Positions 1-6,991 of a stretch of 9,799 bases of DNA are shown here, in pieces; position 1 is the first letter of the stretch, and each line of letters opens with the position of its first letter. The translations under genes and the position numbers were made by a program. This stretch comes from an uncultured Candidatus Thioglobus sp. (GTDB taxonomy: Bacteria; Pseudomonadota; Gammaproteobacteria; PS1; Thioglobaceae), in assembly GCA_910595805.1 (NCBI GenBank), contig CAJVCK010000022.1:1-9799 (forward strand), read 5' to 3'. The notes beneath the pieces were generated by a model. That model was not told where the DNA came from and ran no database searches. It was given only the letters and a program-made list of their open reading frames with translations.

Positions 1-75
1 GCCCTCGCAACGGTAAAGTCCGATACATATTTAAACAACAAATTAACAACTACGATGGGTGGTGAGTTAGATTAA
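1..75 (+). promoter_or_regulatory. Cobalamin (B12) riboswitch, 3' part only
   Basis: The first 16 bases match the highly conserved cobalamin riboswitch core (family consensus close to GCCCCCGCAACNGTAA). Bases 17-26 (AGTCCGATAC) match the first half of the B12 box, although the usual CCTGCC second half is degenerate here. Bases 43-51 can pair with 65-75, with small bulges, to make a hairpin whose loop (52-64) contains CGATGGGT. That loop is complementary to GCCCTCG at 1-7 with one bulged U, as expected for the L5-L13 kissing interaction of this class. The upstream half of the aptamer lies outside the window. The downstream gene is a BtuB-like receptor, the classic target. Bound cobalamin is expected to repress expression. 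Identity is confident; the fold details are inferred by eye. Confidence 0.82.
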
Positions 76-101
76 TACATATCTGTGTAATATCTACTCT
101 C

Positions 102-124
102 GCTCGTTAATAATTTAACGGAGC
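102..124 (+). promoter_or_regulatory. Hairpin sequestering the btuB ribosome binding site
   Basis: Bases 102-110 pair with 115-124 to give nine base pairs with a single bulged G (121) and a TAAT loop. The 3' arm contains the whole Shine-Dalgarno GGAG (120-123), which lies five bases before the ATG at 129. This is what a translational expression platform of a cobalamin riboswitch should look like: when the hairpin forms, ribosome access is blocked. How ligand binding shifts the balance cannot be read directly. Bases 64-72 could also pair with 92-99, competing with the kissing-loop hairpin upstream. Confidence 0.55.
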
Positions 125-128
125 AATT

Positions 129-1991
129 ATGAATATTAAACAACTTTCTTTAGCCGCTGCAGTTTCAGCGCTAACTTTCGCCACAGCATCTAATGCAGTC
201 TTAGGCCCTATTCCTATTTATTTAAATACTGAATATAGAACAGACGCTCCAGTCATTGGCTCTATAGCATCAACACTAAGTTTTGACTCTGGCGATATTA
301 AAGCCACAGGTGCTAGTACTTTTTTAGACTTTTTAGCAACCGTGCCAAGCGTCGGCTTGGTTGATGCAACTGGAAATATCCCTGCATTGTTTATGCGCGG
401 TAACGAAGCAAGACACACATTAGTTTTAGTTGATGGTGTTAGTGTCAATGATATCTCTAGCACTGATGGTGCTGTAGGAACAGGGCTGCTAAGTGTTGCA
501 TTAAACGATATTGAAAAAGTGGAAATTATTAAAAACTCAGGTTCTGTGCTATACGGCTCAGCTTCATCTGGAGGTGTTATTTCTATCACCACTAAGAAAG
601 GCGCAAATGGAGCGCATGGTGTAGTAAGCACTAAATATGGTACACACAGCTCTAAAACTTACAATTTATTAGTATCTGGTGGTGGTAAAGATGGCTTTAT
701 TCGCTTTTCTCACAGTAATTACAAAACCGACGGAATTAACGCCAGAACTGACGACACTTCAGCTGACAAAGATGGCATTAAAGACCAATCAACACAAGTG
801 AAGATAGGTAACAAGAACTTTACTATTAATTACTTGAAAGGTAGAAACAAAACAGAATATGACAATACTTATACTTCTGACGGCAGTTCACTGCTGGCTG
901 ATAGAAAGCTTACTAAAATAGCGTTTAATACGAATAAAACATTTAGTAATACATGGAAATCTAAACTTTCACTTACACAAACAAAAATTAGCAGGGATAG
1001 AGGTGCGAATGCTTCTATTAATGGAGACAAATACAAAAATACAAGTGTGACTCTGCTTAACGATGTTAAAGCTAATGAAGCTCTACTTACTATCGGCTTA
1101 TTTCACAACACAGATGAGAATACAACGGTAAATCAAAAATTTGTCAGCAAAGAAATTTTTGCTAATTGGCAAAAAAAAATTGAAAGTATAAATGTTAATA
1201 CAGGCTTCCGTTATATTGATCATGATGAATTTGGTAGCCATATCGTCTATGGTCTTGGTGCTGGAAGACACCTTGATAACAACATTAAGCTAACAGCTAA
1301 TTACAATACCGCATTCAAAGCACCAACTCTTTTCCAGGCGAATAAATACAATAATCCTGTCAAGTTAAAGCCAGAGACTTCAAAAAATATTGAGCTAGGC
1401 GCAGAAAAACAACACGATTGGGGTGTTTCAAAAATAGCTATCTATAAAAATACAGGTAAGGATACTATAGATTACAGGGCTTGCAGTGACGGTAGTACCG
1501 TTACATACCCAGCACCTGCATATTCAGCGGTATGTGCAGCCCCTAGCGCTACTCCTCTTGAGCATTACTTTAATGAAGATGAACTAGTTTCCAAAGGTAT
1601 AGAACTATCTATCAACACTAATGTATCTGGCTACAATGTTGATTTTAACCACAATTACAATACTGCTAAAAAGAATAATGACGCAGAACAAGTCCTTAGA
1701 AGGCCTAGAAATATAACGAATATAACTATTAATAAGCAATATGGTAAGTTTAGTCCAAGATTACAAATAATTAGAAAATCCTCTAGTCTTGATGACACAA
1801 CTTTTGACGGGAATGGCGACACAAAACTAAAGGGTTACACTTTAGTTAACTTGTCAACTGGTTATGTCATTAGCAAAAGTGTAAATGCAACGTTTAATGT
1901 CAAAAATGCAACAAATGAAAAGTATACAGTTGTTGATAGTTACAACCAACTTGAAAGAACGATTGAAATGAGTTTGACATACAACTTCTAA
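129..1991 (+). CDS. btuB: TonB-dependent vitamin B12 outer-membrane receptor (BtuB-like)
   Basis: This outer-membrane receptor is inferred to bind cobalamin and pass it to the periplasm using TonB energy. The 620 residues are close to the 614 of E. coli BtuB. Residues 1-23 form a signal peptide ending in SNA. Residues about 30-157 are the plug, with FMRGNEARHTLVLVDGV (about 88-104) and VLYGSASSGGVISI (about 140-153) matching the BtuB plug pattern. The rest is a beta barrel ending in Phe620, the usual outer-membrane assembly signal. A stretch around YKNTGKDTIDY also follows the BtuB barrel pattern. The TonB box is not obvious; PIPIYLNTEYR just after the signal peptide occupies its place. Cys452 and Cys469 sit in a likely surface loop. 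The start is supported by GGAG five bases upstream and by the signal peptide. The cobalamin riboswitch upstream and B12 genes downstream make B12 the likely substrate. Confidence 0.9.
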   Translation: MNIKQLSLAAAVSALTFATASNAVLGPIPIYLNTEYRTDAPVIGSIASTLSFDSGDIKATGASTFLDFLATVPSVGLVDATGNIPALFMRGNEARHTLVLVDGVSVNDISSTDGAVGTGLLSVALNDIEKVEIIKNSGSVLYGSASSGGVISITTKKGANGAHGVVSTKYGTHSSKTYNLLVSGGGKDGFIRFSHSNYKTDGINARTDDTSADKDGIKDQSTQVKIGNKNFTINYLKGRNKTEYDNTYTSDGSSLLADRKLTKIAFNTNKTFSNTWKSKLSLTQTKISRDRGANASINGDKYKNTSVTLLNDVKANEALLTIGLFHNTDENTTVNQKFVSKEIFANWQKKIESINVNTGFRYIDHDEFGSHIVYGLGAGRHLDNNIKLTANYNTAFKAPTLFQANKYNNPVKLKPETSKNIELGAEKQHDWGVSKIAIYKNTGKDTIDYRACSDGSTVTYPAPAYSAVCAAPSATPLEHYFNEDELVSKGIELSINTNVSGYNVDFNHNYNTAKKNNDAEQVLRRPRNITNITINKQYGKFSPRLQIIRKSSSLDDTTFDGNGDTKLKGYTLVNLSTGYVISKSVNATFNVKNATNEKYTVVDSYNQLERTIEMSLTYNF

Positions 1992-2020
1992 AGATTACGT
2001 TATTATAACAATGCAAACAT

Positions 2021-2050
2021 AAAGTCGCTGAACGTGGCGGCTTTGTCTTT
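2021..2050 (+). terminator. Probable intrinsic terminator after btuB
   Basis: AAAGTCGC (2021-2028) pairs with GCGGCTTT (2037-2044) over eight base pairs, including one G-T wobble, around an eight-base loop. A T-rich but interrupted tail (CTTTGTCTTT) follows. It lies about 30 bases beyond the btuB stop, where a terminator or attenuator would be expected. The imperfect T tract suggests partial read-through into btuM-cobO. Confidence 0.5.
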
Positions 2051-2072
2051 ACCGATTGGCAATAACATTGAC

Positions 2073-2078
2073 TATAAT
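2073..2078 (+). promoter_or_regulatory. Possible -10 element of a btuM-cobO promoter
   Basis: There is a perfect TATAAT between the terminator-like hairpin and the btuM start. It would place a transcript start near 2085, upstream of the AGGA ribosome binding site at 2102-2105. The best -35 candidate (TTACCG at 2049-2054, 18-base spacer) is poor. TATAAT also occurs by chance in AT-rich DNA, so this is weak evidence. Confidence 0.3.
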
Positions 2079-2111
2079 AAAACTATTAACTTTGAATTAA
2101 CAGGATTTCAA

Positions 2112-2693
2112 ATGACAGATCAAATCAACAAAACTAGAACGCTATTCGCTGTGTTTATCATGGTGCTTTTAATGATTGCGACGCGTGGACACGCTAATTG
2201 GCTTTCAGCTTTAACTCATTTACCTGATTTCACCATTCCCGCTTTGTTTATTGCTGGTATTTATCTGCGACAATTCTGGGTAGCTTTTGCAATTATTATT
2301 AGTGCTATTGCCATTGATAACTATGCAATCGTACATGAAGGTGTTAGCGCCCATTGTATCACCCCTGCTTATAGTGTTCTTCCACTTACTTACTACGGAA
2401 TTTTCTGGGTAGGTAAATATATTGGTAGTTTAAATATCGATACTAGCATTGTAAAGAATGCATTAATTGTTGTTGCAGCGGCAAGCACTCAGTGGTTAAT
2501 AGCAACATCAAGCTATTATTTCTTTACCGCTACTTATGCAAAAACAGGCTGGGCTAACTTCCCTGCCTACATATCACAATGGTCAATGGCTGAAATAGCC
2601 CCGGTGCTTTACTGGATGATTGCCATATCAATTGTATTTACGCTTAATCATCGCTATTCATTTATCCCTTACTTTTCTACTCAGAAAAACTAA
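2112..2693 (+). CDS. btuM: BtuM-like solitary S component, inner-membrane B12 transporter
   Basis: This is a hydrophobic protein of 193 residues with about five or six membrane segments. It is the size of an ECF-transporter S component. Its single cysteine is Cys82 in VSAHCITPAY. BtuM proteins of Gram-negative bacteria, such as that of Thiobacillus denitrificans, are solitary S components of about this length. They have one conserved cysteine (Cys80 there) that binds the cobalt of cobalamin and removes cyanide. Position between a riboswitch-led btuB and cobO fits a role in cobalamin uptake across the inner membrane. No ECF ATPase or T component is in the window, as expected for BtuM. I place the start at ATG 2112: AGGA at 2102-2105 is six bases upstream, and the upstream in-frame GTG at 2034 falls inside the terminator-like hairpin. 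The assignment rests on context, size, topology and the cysteine, not on an alignment. Confidence 0.78.
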   Translation: MTDQINKTRTLFAVFIMVLLMIATRGHANWLSALTHLPDFTIPALFIAGIYLRQFWVAFAIIISAIAIDNYAIVHEGVSAHCITPAYSVLPLTYYGIFWVGKYIGSLNIDTSIVKNALIVVAAASTQWLIATSSYYFFTATYAKTGWANFPAYISQWSMAEIAPVLYWMIAISIVFTLNHRYSFIPYFSTQKN

Positions 2694-2702
2694 AACAAAG
2701 CC

Positions 2703-3296
2703 GTGTCTGATGATCAATACAAGGCTCGCATGCAGCGTAAGAAAGAACATATTGATTCTCGCATAGAAGAAGCTAATATCGATAAAGGCATTATCGTACT
2801 ATTAACTGGCAATGGCAAAGGAAAGTCCTCCTCCTCGCTAGGCATGGTCTGTCGTGCCTTAGGTTACAATATGAAAGTTGGTATTGCTAAGTTTTTAAAA
2901 GGCGTGCAAGACACGGGCGAAGATGCATTCTTAGCAAAACAGTCTAACGTGCAAACTACCTTTATGAAAACCGGCTTTACTTGGGACACACAAGACAAAA
3001 AATATGACACAGCTATGGCAATTGAGACTTGGTCAAAAGCTGAACAATACCTTAGTGATAAATCAATAGATCTGGTCGTGTTGGATGAACTCACTTATAT
3101 GATTAGCTATAAGTATCTTGATGAACAACAGATTCTAGATGCATTAAATAATCGCCCTAAAGATCAACACGTGGTTATTACCGGTAGAGCTGCTTCAGAA
3201 AGCTTAATAGAAATTGCTGATACTGTGAGTGAGATAAAAGATATAAAGCACGCCTTTAGGGCAAACATTAAAGCACAAAAAGGAATTGACCTCTAA
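2703..3296 (+). CDS. cobO: Cob(I)alamin adenosyltransferase (CobO/BtuR/CobA type)
   Basis: This cytoplasmic enzyme transfers the 5'-deoxyadenosyl group of ATP to reduced corrinoid, giving adenosylcobalamin. The 197 residues align by eye end to end with E. coli BtuR (196). They show the N-terminal MSD-YK-R-QR segment, the P-loop GNGKGKSS at 36-43, GFTWDTQ at 91-97, VVLDELTYM at about 125-133, VITGR, ADTVSEIKDIKHAF and the C-terminal KAQKGIDL. The start is a GTG; its homologous N terminus supports this, although no clear Shine-Dalgarno is seen. It lies nine bases after btuM, so the two are probably cotranscribed. The stop overlaps the stop of convergent radA by four bases. In this context it most likely salvages imported B12 rather than serving de novo synthesis, since no cob/cbi biosynthesis genes are in the window. 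Confidence 0.95.
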   Translation: MSDDQYKARMQRKKEHIDSRIEEANIDKGIIVLLTGNGKGKSSSSLGMVCRALGYNMKVGIAKFLKGVQDTGEDAFLAKQSNVQTTFMKTGFTWDTQDKKYDTAMAIETWSKAEQYLSDKSIDLVVLDELTYMISYKYLDEQQILDALNNRPKDQHVVITGRAASESLIEIADTVSEIKDIKHAFRANIKAQKGIDL

Positions 3297-4654
3297 GTAT
3301 TCTCGCTCATATACTGCAAGGCTTGATACAAATATTCTACTGGAACGATTTTAAGCCCTTTAGGCGCCTTTTTAGGTAGATTACCCTTTGGTATGATTGC
3401 GACCTTAAAGCCGTGTTTTTGAGCCTCTTGCAATCTCTCAATGGCATTGTAAACTGGGCGAACCTCTCCGGTCAGGCCTACTTCACCAAATGCAATCCAA
3501 TCATTCGGAATCACTCGATCTCTAAGGCTCGACATAATCGCTAACATCACCACCAAGTCAGATGCGGTTTCATTTACTTTAATACCGCCCACCACATTCA
3601 CAAATACGTCTTGATCATGTGTCGCTATTCCACCATGCTTATGCAGTACAGCAAGTTGCAAGGCTAGGCGATTTTGCTCCAAACCCACACTAACTCTTTT
3701 AGGGTTGCCACCCGCCTGATCAACCAAGGCCTGCACTTCGATCATCAGTGGTCTTGTTGCTTCACGCGTTACCATCACCATCGAGCCTGGTGATGGCTTA
3801 GCCTGATTTGATAAGAAAATGGCTGACGGGTTTTCAACTTGTTGTAAACCAGTTTCACCCATGGCAAAAACACTGATTTCATTAACTGCGCCAAAGCGGT
3901 TTTTCACCGCACGGATAATTCGGTATCGCCCACCCGCATCGCCTTCAAAATACAATACTGCATCCACCATATGTTCAAGAATCCTAGGACCTGCTAAAGC
4001 GCCGCCTTTAGTAACATGACCAATCATCAGTAAAATGGTGTTGGTTTGCTTAGCAAACTGAGTTAATTGAGCTGCACAATCACGTACTTGAGTGACGGAA
4101 CCTGGTGCAGAGTTTGAGCCATCAGTCACCATGGTTTGAATGGAGTCAATCACAATAACTTTTGGCTGCATTTCTTTTGCAAGTTTTACAATTTTTTCAA
4201 GATGAGTTTCACTGAGTAACAACACATCTTCTTTAATGCCAAGACGAATTGCTCGATCACTTACCTGTTCAGCTGATTCTTCTCCACTCACATATAAAGT
4301 TGTATTATCTTTATTAATATCCGCTATCGCTTGCAAAATTAAAGTCGACTTGCCGATACCAGGATCGCCACCAATTAACACAACGGACCCATCTACTAGG
4401 CCTCCACCTAAAGTACGGTCAAGCTCGCTTAAGCCAGTTGACAATCTAACTCTATTTTCAAATTTAACGTCAGATAAGTTTTGAACTTTAGAGGGTGGGA
4501 GGTCTTTAAGACTCTCGGGTTTAGAAGATGTGGCTTGGGACAATAACACTTCTTCCAAAGTATTCCATTCTTTGCAATCTAAACACTGACCTGCCCATTG
4601 AGGATGTGAAGCACCGCACTCTCGACATACAAATTCAATCTTGGCTTTTGCCAT
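3293..4654 (-). CDS. radA: DNA repair and recombination ATPase RadA
   Basis: RadA is a RecA-like hexameric ATPase that promotes branch migration and processing of recombination intermediates. The 453 residues match the usual length. In order there are a C4 zinc finger (Cys10, Cys13, Cys24, Cys27), a Walker A motif GDPGIGKS (96-103), a Walker B segment VIVIDS (about 166-171), the RadA-specific KNRFG motif (251-255) and a C-terminal Lon-protease-like domain (about 290-453). The start ATG overlaps the nrdR stop (TAATG), so translation is probably coupled to nrdR; no strong independent ribosome binding site is seen. It is the last gene of the glyA-nrdR-radA run, and its stop overlaps that of cobO. 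Confidence 0.97.
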   Translation of the reverse strand: MAKAKIEFVCRECGASHPQWAGQCLDCKEWNTLEEVLLSQATSSKPESLKDLPPSKVQNLSDVKFENRVRLSTGLSELDRTLGGGLVDGSVVLIGGDPGIGKSTLILQAIADINKDNTTLYVSGEESAEQVSDRAIRLGIKEDVLLLSETHLEKIVKLAKEMQPKVIVIDSIQTMVTDGSNSAPGSVTQVRDCAAQLTQFAKQTNTILLMIGHVTKGGALAGPRILEHMVDAVLYFEGDAGGRYRIIRAVKNRFGAVNEISVFAMGETGLQQVENPSAIFLSNQAKPSPGSMVMVTREATRPLMIEVQALVDQAGGNPKRVSVGLEQNRLALQLAVLHKHGGIATHDQDVFVNVVGGIKVNETASDLVVMLAIMSSLRDRVIPNDWIAFGEVGLTGEVRPVYNAIERLQEAQKHGFKVAIIPKGNLPKKAPKGLKIVPVEYLYQALQYMSENT

Positions 4655-5106
4655 TATTTACTCATAAGTTTGTCAATTTCATTTTTAAAGGCTTCAATAT
4701 CTTGAAATTGTCGATAGACTGAGGCGAAACGGATATAGGCTACTTCATCGAGAGCCTTCAACTCTTCCATCACCCATTCTCCAATTTTAGTAGCAGGCAC
4801 TTCTCTTTCAGATTGAGTCATCAACTTACGTGAGATACGTGCAATAGATGTTTCAATTTGCGAAGTCTTTACTGGGCGCTTTTCTAAAGCCTTTAATAAG
4901 CCAGAACGAAGCTTGTCTTCACTAAAAGATTCACGAGATTCATCACTTTTAATTAGACGTGGAAGATTTAAATCAACCGTTTCACGAGTTGAATAGCGTT
5001 CACCACAAGAAGTACATTCTCGACGACGACGCACTTGTGAGCCGTCATCAATAAGACGTGTGTCTAGTACTTTGGTATCGTCAGACTGACAAAATGGACA
5101 ACGCAT
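4654..5106 (-). CDS. nrdR: Transcriptional repressor NrdR
   Basis: NrdR is a nucleotide-sensing repressor of ribonucleotide reductase operons. The 150 residues are the standard length. An N-terminal zinc ribbon has Cys3, Cys6, Cys31 and Cys34, with the basic RRRRECTSCGERYSTRE segment that binds DNA. An ATP-cone domain follows (about 46-136). The start is supported by the zinc ribbon and by AAGG six bases upstream on this strand. The gene lies 18 bases after glyA, and its stop overlaps the radA start by one base. The link with glyA makes metabolic sense, since serine hydroxymethyltransferase supplies the one-carbon units for thymidylate and purines. I saw no NrdR-box pair in the window. Confidence 0.97.
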   Translation of the reverse strand: MRCPFCQSDDTKVLDTRLIDDGSQVRRRRECTSCGERYSTRETVDLNLPRLIKSDESRESFSEDKLRSGLLKALEKRPVKTSQIETSIARISRKLMTQSEREVPATKIGEWVMEELKALDEVAYIRFASVYRQFQDIEAFKNEIDKLMSK

Positions 5107-5124
5107 TCTCCCCCTTGAATAATG

Positions 5125-6378
5125 CTATTTATAAACTGGATGTTTGGCGCAAAGATCGCTTACTTTTACCTTTACTTCTTCAATGACTGATTGATTATCA
5201 AGGTCATCACAAATATCACACATCCATGAAGCTAAATTAGTGCAATCGTTTACATCAAAACCACGCGTAGTAGCTGCCGGTGTTCCTACACGAATACCAC
5301 TGGTTACAAATGGTGACTGAGGGTCATTTGGTACCGCATTCATATTAACAGTGATATGCGCTGCACCTAATGCTGCATCAACTGCTTTTCCGGTCAAACC
5401 TTGCTCAATAAAACTAACTAGGAATAAGTGGTCATCAGTACCACCAGATACCACATCAAATCCACGCTCGATAAAAGTATTGGCCATCGCCTGTGCATTA
5501 ATTCTAACTTGTTTTTGATAAGCCCTATACTCATCACTCATTGCCTCTTTAAAACAAACCGCTTTTGCTGCAATAATATGCATCAACGGACCGCCTTGAA
5601 TACCGGGGAAAATGGCAGAATTAAGTTTTTTCTCAATTGCTTCATTAGCCTTAGCAAGAATCAAACCACCACGAGGGCCACGTAATGTCTTGTGTGTAGT
5701 AGTCGTTGTCACATCAGCAATCCCGACTGGTGATGGATACTCACCCGTAGCAATTAAACCGGCAACGTGCGCCATATCTACAAATAAATAAGCACCAATT
5801 GAGTCAGCAATGTCTCTAAAACGCTGCCAATCAACCACTCGTGAGTATGCTGAAAATCCTGCAATAATCATTTTAGGATTATGCTCTTTTGCCAAGCGCT
5901 CCACTTCATCATAATCAATCTCACCAGTAGCTTCATCTAAACCATATTGGACTGCATTAAAGTTCTTGCCAGAAAACGAAGGAGCCGCACCATGCGTTAA
6001 GTGGCCGCCATGCGCCAAACTCATGCCTAAAATTGTATCTCCTGGAACTACTAACGCTTGGAATACTGCAGCATTTGCTTGTGAGCCAGAATGCGGTTGT
6101 ACATTTGCATAATCTGCACCAAATAATGCCTTGGCACGATCAATGGCTAATTGCTCAACCACGTCGACATGTTCACAACCTCCATAGTAGCGCTTTTTCG
6201 GATAGCCTTCAGCGTACTTATTGGTCAGCTGAGAGCCTTGTGCTTCCATCACTGCAGGAGAGGTGTAGTTTTCACTAGCAATTAGCTCAATATGCGCCTC
6301 TTGACGAGCTTCTTCTGCTTTGATAGCGTTAGCAATATCGCTATCTACTTTGGAGAGAGTTTGAGATTTTTCGAACAT
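5125..6378 (-). CDS. glyA: Serine hydroxymethyltransferase
   Basis: This PLP enzyme interconverts serine plus tetrahydrofolate with glycine plus 5,10-methylene-tetrahydrofolate, the main cytoplasmic source of one-carbon units. The 417 residues equal the E. coli length. Signature segments include [12 protein letters not shown] (about 29-40), the [18 protein letters not shown] region, [21 protein letters not shown] (201-210) and the PLP-binding lysine Lys230 in [20 protein letters not shown] is six bases upstream of the ATG. It heads the glyA-nrdR-radA run and is divergent from the DJ-1-family gene. The tdh-kbl pair nearby makes glycine, one of its substrates. Confidence 0.98.
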   Translation of the reverse strand: MFEKSQTLSKVDSDIANAIKAEEARQEAHIELIASENYTSPAVMEAQGSQLTNKYAEGYPKKRYYGGCEHVDVVEQLAIDRAKALFGADYANVQPHSGSQANAAVFQALVVPGDTILGMSLAHGGHLTHGAAPSFSGKNFNAVQYGLDEATGEIDYDEVERLAKEHNPKMIIAGFSAYSRVVDWQRFRDIADSIGAYLFVDMAHVAGLIATGEYPSPVGIADVTTTTTHKTLRGPRGGLILAKANEAIEKKLNSAIFPGIQGGPLMHIIAAKAVCFKEAMSDEYRAYQKQVRINAQAMANTFIERGFDVVSGGTDDHLFLVSFIEQGLTGKAVDAALGAAHITVNMNAVPNDPQSPFVTSGIRVGTPAATTRGFDVNDCTNLASWMCDICDDLDNQSVIEEVKVKVSDLCAKHPVYK

Positions 6379-6433
6379 GGTTTTCCTTGGTTAAATTTAG
6401 GGGATAAAATAGATTTAATTTTATATTATTTTT
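6379..6433. promoter_or_regulatory. Divergent promoter region between glyA and the DJ-1-family gene
   Basis: These 55 bases must hold the glyA leader with its AAGGA site and probably start signals for both directions. For the rightward gene, TATATT at 6422-6427 is a possible -10 box; a start about seven bases on would fall at the ATG at 6434. For glyA, TTGGCA (reverse complement of 6435-6440) with TAAATC 17 bases on is a weak candidate. A 6-base inverted repeat TAAAAT/ATTTTA (6405-6410, 6418-6423) is probably just AT-richness. Confidence 0.35.
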
Positions 6434-6991
6434 ATGCCAATTATGAGTCAGTTATGTGTGCCACTTGCCAATGGTTTTGAAGAGGTTGAAGCGATAGCAA
6501 TTATTGATATTTGTAGACGAGGAAATCTTAATGTTATTGTTGCTGGCGTTGATGATAAAACCGCCATGGGCGCTCACAGTATTCCCGTTGTAACTGATTG
6601 CATGATTGACGAAGTTGATGTAAATACACTAGACATGATTGTGCTGCCAGGTGGCTGGGGCGGTACTGAATCATTAGCCAATAATAAAACTGTGCAATCC
6701 ATTCTTAAACAAATGAAAGCCTCTGACAAATACATTGGTGCCATTTGTGCAGCGCCATACGCACTTAATGCTGCCGGGGTTTTAAGTGATAACTATACCT
6801 GTTATCCATCAATTGAAAACAAAATTAGAACACAGGGTTATGACAAAGATACTGATACCATCATTGACGGTAAGATTATGACATCTCAAGGGGTTGGAAC
6901 GGCGATTTGCTTTGCTTTAGAGATTATTAAAAAATTAGCAGGAAATGAAAAATATCAGCAAATAAAACAAGAAATACTAGCCAAATGTTAA
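6434..6991 (+). CDS. yajL: DJ-1/PfpI (YajL-like) family protein
   Basis: This belongs to the DJ-1/ThiJ/YajL superfamily, single-domain cytoplasmic proteins linked to carbonyl and oxidative stress, with reported glyoxalase, deglycase and chaperone activities that are debated. The 185 residues fit. The family's reactive cysteine is Cys105 in the nucleophile elbow [10 protein letters not shown] (102-111). The partner glutamate is Glu19 in NGFEEVEA, aligned with Glu18 of human DJ-1. LPGGWGG (71-77) and [13 protein letters not shown] near the C terminus are also typical. Two in-frame starts are possible, ATG 6434 and ATG 6443; neither has a visible Shine-Dalgarno. The conserved fold starts at about residue 6, so both are compatible. 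The stop overlaps that of convergent kbl by four bases. No partner gene indicates a specific substrate. Confidence 0.9.
   Translation: MPIMSQLCVPLANGFEEVEAIAIIDICRRGNLNVIVAGVDDKTAMGAHSIPVVTDCMIDEVDVNTLDMIVLPGGWGGTESLANNKTVQSILKQMKASDKYIGAICAAPYALNAAGVLSDNYTCYPSIENKIRTQGYDKDTDTIIDGKIMTSQGVGTAICFALEIIKKLAGNEKYQQIKQEILAKC

Noticed and set aside
218..631. 137-codon open frame on the - strand inside btuB
   Set aside because: It lies entirely opposite a well-supported receptor gene and its translation shows no recognisable domain. It is a shadow frame.
3362..3373. AGGCGCCT palindrome followed by T residues as a cobO terminator
   Set aside because: The palindrome has no loop, and surrounding bases do not extend it into a stable hairpin. 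It is explained by radA codons.
6405..6423. TAAAAT/ATTTTA inverted repeat as an operator between glyA and the DJ-1-family gene
   Set aside because: The arms are six bases of pure A/T in a very AT-rich spacer, so chance is the better explanation.
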